Source: JBBQLG01 sp964251665
GTDB taxonomy: Bacteria > Bacteroidota > Bacteroidia > Cytophagales > Spirosomataceae
Direction: 5' to 3'
DNA: 64,000 nucleotides
Assembly (NCBI GenBank): GCA_964251665.1
Contig: CAXUKO010000009.1
Coordinates: 186,001-250,000 of the forward strand
Shown here: positions 29,329 through 35,374 of the stretch, piece by piece
How positions within the stretch are numbered: position 1 is the stretch's first letter
How the letters are laid out: each line of letters starts with the position of its first letter
Notes under the pieces: model-generated
Told to the model about the DNA's origin: nothing
The model's input: only the letters and a program-made list of their open reading frames with translations
Databases searched by the model: none
Translations under genes and position numbers: made by a program

Positions 29329-30324
29329 TTAGGAAGCTAACTTCTCCATCAGGTCAGCCACCCGGCTCGAATAACCATATTCGTTATCGTACCAGCCAAC
29401 CACTTTAACCAGTGTACCCTGCGCTGAAGTCAATTCGGAGTCAAAAATGCAGGAGTGTGAGTTACCAATGATGTCAATTGAGACAATTGGATCAGTGCAG
29501 TACTCCAGAATACCCTTCATAGTTGTCTCAGAGGCCAGTTTCATGGCGTTGTTAATTTCTTCAACCGTAGCCTCACGCTTCAATACAACCGTGAAATCGG
29601 TAATCGATCCATCTGGTGTGGGAACGCGCATGGCGTTGCCGTCCAGTTTGCCTTTCAGATGTGGCAGAACTAAACCAACCGCTTTAGCCGCGCCTGTAGA
29701 GGTAGGAACAATGGATACGGCAGCAGCACGGGCCCGGCGCAGGTCGGAATGAGGTGCATCCTGAAGATTCTGATCCGCTGTGTATGCGTGAATCGTAGTC
29801 ATGAAACCTTTTTCAATCCCGAACGTGTCGTCCAGCACCTTAGCCATTGGGGCAAGGCAGTTTGTTGTGCAGGAAGCGTTGGACAGAATCGTCTCGCTGC
29901 CTGTCAGTGTGTCTTCATTAACACCGAGAACGATTGTTGGAATGTTGCCTTTAGCGGGCGCAGAGATCACAACTTTCTTACAACCTGCTTCCAAATGCTG
30001 GCCTGCACCAGCTTCGTCTACAAAGCGGCCCGTAGATTCCAGTACGACATCAACTTCCAGTTCCTTCCAGGGTAACTTTTTAGGATCACGTTCTGCGTAT
30101 GCTTTTATACGGACGCCATTGACAGTAATACTATCTGCATCCGAGGAAACCTCCCCGGCAAATTTGCCATGTACTGAATCGTATTTCAGCAGATGAGCAA
30201 GTGTTGCGTTGTCAGTAAGGTCATTGATTGCTACGATTTCCACGTTTTCTTTTTCAAGTAAACGCCGAAACGACAGACGGCCGATACGACCAAAGCCGTT
30301 GATCGCTACTTTAATGGTTGCCAT
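29329..30324 (-). CDS. gapA: Glyceraldehyde-3-phosphate dehydrogenase, type I
   Basis: 331 residues. NAD-binding N-terminus VAINGFGRIGRLSFRRLL, catalytic SNASCTTNCLAP (nucleophile Cys), EKGFMTTIHAYTADQ and the conserved C-terminal WYDNEYGYSSRVADL. It interconverts glyceraldehyde-3-phosphate and 1,3-bisphosphoglycerate. An exact TATCTTTG box lies 26 bp upstream of the ATG, and beyond it is an AT-rich region with repeated TTAGCAA motifs that may regulate the gene. Convergent with trmB across a shared terminator. Confidence 0.97.
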   Translation of the reverse strand: MATIKVAINGFGRIGRLSFRRLLEKENVEIVAINDLTDNATLAHLLKYDSVHGKFAGEVSSDADSITVNGVRIKAYAERDPKKLPWKELEVDVVLESTGRFVDEAGAGQHLEAGCKKVVISAPAKGNIPTIVLGVNEDTLTGSETILSNASCTTNCLAPMAKVLDDTFGIEKGFMTTIHAYTADQNLQDAPHSDLRRARAAAVSIVPTSTGAAKAVGLVLPHLKGKLDGNAMRVPTPDGSITDFTVVLKREATVEEINNAMKLASETTMKGILEYCTDPIVSIDIIGNSHSCIFDSELTSAQGTLVKVVGWYDNEYGYSSRVADLMEKLAS

Positions 30325-30350
30325 TCGTACAGATGTTTTGGTTTAACGCT

Positions 30351-30358
30351 CAAAGATA
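30351..30358 (-). promoter_or_regulatory. -7 box of gapA (TATCTTTG)
   Basis: Exact TAnnTTTG match on the minus strand, 26 bp before the gapA ATG. No clear TTG -33 element at 19-21 bp, which may mean dependence on an activator. Confidence 0.65.
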
Positions 30359-30392
30359 ATAATTTATAATAGGTAGTGTCGCATCTGAATTT

Positions 30393-30552
30393 TTAGCAAA
30401 AAATACTAAACCATTATTAGCAATCATCTATATTATTAGCAATAATAGCAATATTAACTAAATATAATTAGTTTTTTCGCAAATTTTGTCAAAATATTCG
30501 ATAAATGTTAGCATTATAGTAGTAATTTGCTAATAATATGTATATTTAGCAA
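30393..30552. repeat. Cluster of TTAGCAA heptamers upstream of gapA
   Basis: TTAGCAA occurs at 30393-30399, 30417-30423, 30436-30442 and 30546-30552, with an inverted copy at 30527-30533 and near copies at 30446 and 30508. The array begins about 35 bp upstream of the gapA -7 box, in very AT-rich DNA. Could be an operator array; the regulator is unknown. Confidence 0.45.
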
Positions 30553-31025
30553 GAAGTGCTTTATTATTACTAATACGTCTTTTATAGGAATAGTGGGGGT
30601 AGGATAGTGTGCTAAGCCTTTAATAATCTATTATTTCTTACACCCATTACGTTATTATATCTTATACACGGCTAGTCACTTAGGGATCTAACTTGTACAA
30701 TAGGGTAGTACATTCTTCAAATTAATAGCATCAATACCGCTCGTACTCCTTTTTATTATCTACTCACTCAATACAGGCTAAAAACTTCCAGACTACATAC
30801 AGTCTCCAAAATTGTAGCTTCTAGGCTTACTTCTAAAACTCCATATTATTTTATTAAGGTAGTAGGGCAAAGCTTTATAAGACTAGCAATTAGTTAAAGG
30901 GCTGTAGATATACTATACTACGTTAGCTAAGTTACGCATCCAAACAAAGACTTGAGACTTACTCATAGACGGTGATTTCGAACAGGTAAAACCATAAGGA
31001 GCCTCCTACACAATACCTATACTCA
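30553..31025. other. AT-rich intergenic DNA without a recognisable intact gene
   Basis: Stop codons are frequent in all frames and no coding start with a plausible product is seen. It probably holds the decayed 3' part of the transposase relic that lies immediately to the right, but I could not align that part convincingly. Confidence 0.5.
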
Positions 31026-31259
31026 ATTGAAACTTATGCGAAAGTCAATGTGTGATAACACAACCCTTCGCCACGAAGCTAACATAAGTATTGACATCTT
31101 CAGAGTTGATAAATCATAGGCACAGGAGCCCAGATAATCTTTTGATATATCTGGAGTCCATTGCTATAGCCACCCAATAAACCGATCAGAACACAGATCA
31201 GACACGGCTATCATAAAGCGGCAGTGTATCTTTGACCAACTTACTTATTGACGAGTAGC
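31026..31259 (-). pseudogene. Decayed IS3-type transposase (integrase core fragment)
   Basis: In one minus-strand frame the sequence reads VSWSKIHCRF then MIAVSDLCSDRFIGWL, stop, then after 18 residues LSTLKMSILM and VVLSHIDFRISFN. This order mirrors the rve core of IS3-family OrfB: W-V-x-D-I-T, Y-L-A-V-V-x-D-L-F-S-R-x-I-V-G-W, A-L-x-M-A, and H-S-D-R-G-x-Q-Y. In-frame stops and altered catalytic residues show it is dead. Known: IS3 elements carry a DDE transposase. Inference: this is an old insertion, no longer bounded by visible terminal repeats. Confidence 0.5.
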
Positions 31260-31429
31260 GTACTGTTATGACTGTAAACAGAGTATTCTATTACTAAAGG
31301 ATAGTAGTTCAGAGAATATTAATCTCAGCTATTTTGACAGAATAAAATTCTGATGCAGTTTTCTACTTTTTTGCAAGATGTTATTTATCAATGAGTTAAG
31401 CTGCTTTAACTAAACTATTAATTAAGATT
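31260..31429. other. AT-rich leader region of dapD
   Basis: 170 bp between the transposase relic and dapD. It holds AT-rich tracts (for example TCTACTTTTTTGC near 31361-31373) but no convincing TAnnTTTG promoter within 60 bp of the dapD start. The dapD promoter was not identified. Confidence 0.4.
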
Positions 31430-32251
31430 ATGATTGAGCAGGAACAGATCGAACTTATCTGGTCAAACAGGGATCTATTACAAAACGAACATAATTTAAG
31501 TGTTGTTCGGAGTGTCATCGATCAATTAAACAACGGGCAGCTACGAGTGGCAAATCCGCCTAAACAGGAGGGAGGTACCTGGTCAGTAAATGACTGGGTA
31601 AAAAAAGCTATTCTCCTTTATTTTATCAGCCAGCGTATGGCGCCTGAAGAAGTGGGCATTTTTTCCTTTCATGATAAGATCCCGCTAAAGACGGGCTTTG
31701 ACAAATCAGGTGTCCGGGTTGTACCGCCAGCGGTGGCACGCTTTGGTGCTTATCTAGCACCCGGCGTTATTCTAATGCCTTCTTATGTGAACATTGGCGC
31801 GTACGTTGACGAACGTACCATGGTTGACACCTGGGCCACAGTTGGCAGCTGCGCACAAATTGGGAAAGACGTCCACCTAAGCGGGGGAGTAGGCATTGGT
31901 GGCGTCCTCGAACCACCACAGGCAGCCCCTGTTATCATCGAAGATGGTGCCTTTATTGGTTCACGCTGTATTGTTGTCGAAGGCGCTCATATTGGCAAAC
32001 GGGCTGTATTGGGAGCGGGTGTAACAATTACCGGATCGTCAAAAGTCATTGATGTGACAGGGGAGACCCCTATAGAATACCGGGGGCATGTGCCCGCAAA
32101 CTCAGTAGTTATTCCAGGTAGCTTTGCTAAGAAATTTCCGGCAGGTACTTATCAGGTTCCATGTGCGCTGATTATTGGGCAACGTAAAGCGTCAACCGAT
32201 TTGAAAACTTCGCTGAATGATGCGCTACGAGATAACAATGTAGTTGTTTAA
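31430..32251 (+). CDS. dapD: 2,3,4,5-tetrahydropyridine-2,6-dicarboxylate N-succinyltransferase
   Basis: 273 residues, full family length. Conserved DapD segments: GVRVVPPAVARFGAYLAPG, MPSYVNIGAYVDERTMVDTW, the left-handed beta-helix hexapeptides IGKDVHLSGGVGIGGVLEP, and IIEDGAFIGSRCIVVEGAHIGKRAVLGAG. It succinylates tetrahydrodipicolinate in lysine and diaminopimelate synthesis. It is an intact housekeeping gene standing alone in an AT-rich island between transposase relics and is closed by a strong terminator. Confidence 0.95.
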   Translation: MIEQEQIELIWSNRDLLQNEHNLSVVRSVIDQLNNGQLRVANPPKQEGGTWSVNDWVKKAILLYFISQRMAPEEVGIFSFHDKIPLKTGFDKSGVRVVPPAVARFGAYLAPGVILMPSYVNIGAYVDERTMVDTWATVGSCAQIGKDVHLSGGVGIGGVLEPPQAAPVIIEDGAFIGSRCIVVEGAHIGKRAVLGAGVTITGSSKVIDVTGETPIEYRGHVPANSVVIPGSFAKKFPAGTYQVPCALIIGQRKASTDLKTSLNDALRDNNVVV

Positions 32252-32281
32252 CATTGTAACCCTTATCAATGCGCTACGTAT

Positions 32282-32322
32282 GGCCCGCCCTATTTACTAC
32301 TGTAAACAGGGCGGGCCTTTTT
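32282..32322 (+). terminator. Intrinsic terminator of dapD
   Basis: Stem GGCCCGCCCT (32282-32291) with AGGGCGGGCC (32308-32317), followed by a T-run. Confidence 0.9.
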
Positions 32323-32346
32323 AATAGTTTACATAATTAAATCTAA

Positions 32347-32387
32347 TAATTTATATTTGTAAATTATCTACACTTTTATTAAATTTG
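32347..32387 (+). promoter_or_regulatory. Promoter of the XRE gene with overlapping palindromic operator
   Basis: TTTG (32356-32359) and TAAATTTG (32380-32387) are separated by 20 bp, an exact Bacteroidota -33/-7 pair, ending 21 bp before the ATG. The palindrome TAATTTA-N6-TAAATTA (32347-32366) covers the -33 element, and the core TTTGTAAATT recurs at 32390-32399. This fits autorepression by the encoded XRE protein (inference). Confidence 0.6.
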
Positions 32388-32408
32388 CGTTTGTAAATTC
32401 CTGTATTT

Positions 32409-32873
32409 ATGAATGTAAATGACAAGATTAAACAGATCCTGATTGACAAAAGCTTATCTCCATCCGTCTTTGCCGACGAGATTGGCGTTCAGCGATCCAG
32501 CATTTCGCATATCCTGTCAGGACGGAACCGACCTAGTTTCGATATTATTCAAAAAGTAATACGTCGCTTTCCTGATTTGGGTTACGACTGGATTATGGAA
32601 GAGGATACGCAGGAACAATCCTTTCCGGTTAAGCCAGCCGCTACTATTCGGTCGCCACGCGAAACAAATCAACCCCTTACGACGCGGAACATAATATCGC
32701 CATACAGTCAGCAACGTACTACTCCAGTTTCGGTCAATATGAATGGGGGAATGGCTGGGCATGCTACCGTCTCACAATCGCCTGTAGCAATTTTACCAAC
32801 AGAAAAAACTGTAGAGCGAATTCTGATCTTTTATAAAGATGGTACGTTCCGGGAATATACACCTGCCGGTTAA
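32409..32873 (+). CDS. XRE-family HTH transcriptional regulator
   Basis: 154 residues. The N-terminal helix-turn-helix covers about residues 3-60: IKQILIDKSLSPSVFADEIG, then VQRSSISHILSGRNRPSFDI, with the recognition helix around SSISHILSG. A low-complexity Thr/Pro/Gln-rich linker follows, then a short C-terminal block ERILIFYKDGTFREYTPAG. This layout is common in Bacteroidota; the target is not known. It has its own promoter with a palindrome over the -33 box, suggesting autoregulation. No toxin gene follows: the next approximately 990 bp carry no intact gene. Confidence 0.82.
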   Translation: MNVNDKIKQILIDKSLSPSVFADEIGVQRSSISHILSGRNRPSFDIIQKVIRRFPDLGYDWIMEEDTQEQSFPVKPAATIRSPRETNQPLTTRNIISPYSQQRTTPVSVNMNGGMAGHATVSQSPVAILPTEKTVERILIFYKDGTFREYTPAG

Positions 32874-33360
32874 CCGAACATGAACGAGATAGGAACCGCA
32901 AACCAGTTGCATGATTATAGTAGTGATTACGACGAGTAGAGTTATTTTTTCTAAAAGGATACAACTAAAATCTTTACGACTCAGAAAACCGTAATAGTGA
33001 TAGTATTGATCCAACTGAAAATTTTCACAAACGTTAATGAAGATAATTAGTAGGTTCTCCTTTTAAAGGCAAAAAGTATCGAGTTCAACCTACAAAAAAG
33101 CAAACCTGTGCAGTAGAGAAAATTTCATGGGAGAACTTGCTTATGCTCCCGATTCCTTGCGGGGAAGCATTTTCAGCTGAAGGAGGATACGTGGTACTTA
33201 ATCTTTCTGTACTTCACAGATAATTAATCCCTAACATAAATAACAACGGTTGAACACTTCTAACTTAGACATCGAGTTGTCATAAACGCTTCATCTACCA
33301 TATGCCGTCAGCCGCTTTGTTTGTACCCCAATCCTAAGCACTTTATAAGAATCTCAAAGC
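32874..33360. other. Gene-free AT-rich region
   Basis: Two short overlapping minus-strand frames (ending near 32764 and 32793) are Leu/Ile/Tyr-rich without homology I can recognise and lack start signals. A plus-strand open stretch near 33066-33230 beginning KGKKYRVQPTKK has no start and no recognised family. I see no supported gene. Confidence 0.5.
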
Positions 33361-33620
33361 GCAGTTAAGTCACCGACCAGCTGTCAGCTACTTTATTTCT
33401 ATCAGGCCACGAGCAGTGCGAGATCGTCTGGGACTAACGGTCCTCGTATAGCACAATTAATAAAGGCATCCTAGGCTGGTACTGATCCACGATCTATAGC
33501 CAGGAAAATCCAGGGACGTGATTTATTTGATCGTCATTCAACTAGCATTTGTAGCAGTTGGTACTGTAGCACAATCCTTACAGATTAATTCCTCTATGGC
33601 CCTTAGTTAGACGTCAATTG
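33361..33620 (+). pseudogene. Decayed IS3-type transposase (N-terminal HTH_21 region)
   Basis: Frame from 33361 reads QLLYFYQATSSARSSGTNGP then RIAQLIKAS, stop, AGTDPRSIARKIQGRDLF. It matches the IS3 OrfB pattern L-L-x-x-I-x-x-x-H-x-x-S-R-x-x-Y-G-x-P-R-I-x-x-x-L, then R-(R/T)-V-A-R-x-M. After a frameshift, HNPYRLIPLWPLVRRQL (33570-33620) resembles the following H-x-Y-P-V-A-x-N-L-L-x-R-x-F segment. Stops and a frameshift make it non-functional. It is on the opposite strand to the relic at 31.0-31.3 kb and covers a different part of the protein. Confidence 0.5.
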
Positions 33621-33724
33621 ATAGCAGCTGTTATACTATACAGGTCGAATTAAACGCCTTTTAGACGTTTTAGAACTGATCAGAGCCCTTTTCTTATCTA
33701 ATAACCTGTCTTATAGAGCCTTAC

Positions 33725-33740
33725 TGTTTCACGTGAATCG
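33725..33740. promoter_or_regulatory. parS-like site (14/16 match)
   Basis: TGTTTCACGTGAATCG differs from the widely conserved ParB site TGTTTCACGTGAAACA at positions 14 and 16 only. It lies 33 bp from the dif-like site. No parA or parB gene is in the window. Confidence 0.35.
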
Positions 33741-33773
33741 CTCAAGCAGTACTTTGATTTATCAGTAAACATT

Positions 33774-33801
33774 TAGTTATATAATTTATATTATGTTAAG
33801 T
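33774..33801 (+). other. dif-like XerCD recombination site
   Basis: The 28 bp split as TAGTTATATAA, TTTATA and TTATGTTAAGT. Compared with the E. coli dif arms and spacer (GGTGCGCATAA, TGTATA, TTATGTTAAAT), the XerD arm matches 10/11, the spacer 5/6 and the inner four bases of the XerC arm 4/4. Thus 19 of the last 21 positions are identical. Inference: chromosome dimer resolution site, which would place the replication terminus here. Confidence 0.5.
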
Positions 33802-33810
33802 AGAATTACC

Positions 33811-33847
33811 AAAAAGAAGGGGAACCCGTTAAACAGGTTCCCCTTCT
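33811..33847 (-). terminator. Intrinsic terminator of the TPR/coiled-coil gene
   Basis: 12-bp stem AGAAGGGGAACC (33815-33826) with 33836-33847. On the minus strand it is followed by five T residues (33811-33815). Confidence 0.9.
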
Positions 33848-33865
33848 GCTCTCAGACAGAACTGC

Positions 33866-35308
33866 CTATTTAGTTTCTACACAGGCAATCTTCTTCTCTT
33901 CAAACTGCTTCAGAATATTCTGAAGACTCGTCAGGTTTTCATTCAAAGCCTCATCATCCGACTTGGTTGCCTTAGCCTTATCAAAATATGGCTGCGCCTG
34001 CTTAAACTTACCACAGACCCGGCCCTCCACTTCTTTACCGTTCTTTTGGTAATCAGCCATGCTCATGTTATCAACCGCCTTTTTCATTTCAACCGCATCA
34101 TTGAAATAGAAAACGCCCATGTTGTAATTCGCATCGAAATTAGCCGGATCAATAGCCAACGCCTTTGTATAATACGTCTTGGCTAAATCACGCTGCTCCG
34201 TCTGTTTCTGCTTCAGGTCAGCAGCCTGCTTCTCTAAATCGGCCGGGTTAACACCTTTGGCAGCTTCTTCTTTTACCTGCGCTTCCAACTGGGTTACCGT
34301 TGCCTGCCGATCCGCCTTGCTCTTCTGGGCATCCGCCAGCTGACGCTTCAAATCAGCGGCTTTGGCCGGTGTCTTCTTGATAGCCGCCGTTAAGCGCGTG
34401 ATCTCCGAGTTATACGCATCCAGGGCATCCTTTTCAGCCGCAAGTTTCTTGGTTAGTCCACCGCCCTTTTTGGCGTCATCAGTCAGTTTGCGAATCTGCT
34501 CGGTCATTTTAGAAGCCGCATTATCATACAGAATAGCCAGGTTCAGAGCGTTCTGTACGTTATTGGGGTCCTTCTCAACCAGTTCCTTCATGCTGGCTAC
34601 GGCATCGTCCATCCGACCGGACGACATCAGGATATTAACCCGCTCGGCACCAAGGTCTTTGTTACCCGGTATGAGCTTCAGTCCTTTATCGAGCGTTGCA
34701 ATAGCCTTATCGTATTCCTTATCGTTGCGGTAGAGCGAAGCAAGGCTGTAGATAACGCCTACATCCTTACCGCCATTGGCCATGTAGCGCTCAAATTGTT
34801 GCTTGGCCATAACAGGGTCTTTCGCCTGCTGGGCACTGATACCTGTATACAAAGCAGCTAAGGTGTCCTTTGGCATAATTTCACCCGCCAGCGACATCAT
34901 CTTAATAGCATCGGGGAGGTTTTTGCTTTGATACCGGCCTGCACCCTGCGCCATTAACGCCCGGTATAACTTCTCTCCGGTCAGGGCCTCATTAATTTCC
35001 TTGGCACTCTTACCACCGTTGGGTTCAACCTCCAGCGCTTTTTTGTAAGCCGCATAAGCCGTCAGCGACGCGTTGGTGTCTAATTTAGCGTACACACCCG
35101 TTGGGTCAGAGGCAATGGCTTCGTAGATCCGTCCTTTGGTGAGCCAGGTTTTTGCCTTGGCAGCTTGTTTGGGATCTTCAGTGGCTTTGTCGATCTCGGT
35201 CTTGGCTTTGTCGAGTTTGCCACCTTCTAACTGAAGGATGGCACCCGTCTGAGCCATGGCTGTCAGTGATGTCAGGCTAATGGCCGACACAACTACGAAT
35301 TTTTTCAT
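33866..35308 (-). CDS. Exported TPR and coiled-coil protein
   Basis: 480 residues. Signal peptide MKKFVVVSAISLTSLTAMAQ, then TPR units (AAYKKALEVEPNGG, KAIATLDKGLKLIPGN, AVASMKELVEKDPNN). A Lys/Ala/Glu/Gln-rich helical coiled coil spans about 265-375 (AADLKRQLADAQKSKADRQA, TQLEAQVKEEAAKG), followed by a last TPR block (AKTYYTKALAIDPANFDANY). A periplasmic scaffold is likely; no enzymatic motif is seen. It lies 66 bp downstream of gyrA on the same strand and ends at a strong terminator, so it may be partly read from the gyrA promoter. Confidence 0.85.
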   Translation of the reverse strand: MKKFVVVSAISLTSLTAMAQTGAILQLEGGKLDKAKTEIDKATEDPKQAAKAKTWLTKGRIYEAIASDPTGVYAKLDTNASLTAYAAYKKALEVEPNGGKSAKEINEALTGEKLYRALMAQGAGRYQSKNLPDAIKMMSLAGEIMPKDTLAALYTGISAQQAKDPVMAKQQFERYMANGGKDVGVIYSLASLYRNDKEYDKAIATLDKGLKLIPGNKDLGAERVNILMSSGRMDDAVASMKELVEKDPNNVQNALNLAILYDNAASKMTEQIRKLTDDAKKGGGLTKKLAAEKDALDAYNSEITRLTAAIKKTPAKAADLKRQLADAQKSKADRQATVTQLEAQVKEEAAKGVNPADLEKQAADLKQKQTEQRDLAKTYYTKALAIDPANFDANYNMGVFYFNDAVEMKKAVDNMSMADYQKNGKEVEGRVCGKFKQAQPYFDKAKATKSDDEALNENLTSLQNILKQFEEKKIACVETK

Positions 35309-35374
35309 GGGTTTGCTTAGTTGTTTGTTTTCAAAAACGAAAGTACGGAAAGAACCGTATAATCCGGCAGTTGC

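Noticed and set aside
30662..30670. TTATACACG resembling a DnaA box, considered with AT-rich repeats as an origin
   Set aside because: A single 8/9 match in 1 kb of AT-rich DNA is expected by chance, no cluster of DnaA boxes, no dnaA/dnaN nearby, and the dif-like site argues for the terminus instead.
32764..33014. Two overlapping minus-strand frames downstream of the XRE gene
   Set aside because: Overlap the XRE coding region or AT-rich debris; no start signal, no family, hydrophobic/Leu-Ile-Tyr-rich by composition only.
33066..33230. Open plus-strand stretch starting KGKKYRVQPTKK, considered as IS3 OrfA remnant
   Set aside because: The basic start resembles some OrfA N-termini but no HTH pattern follows.
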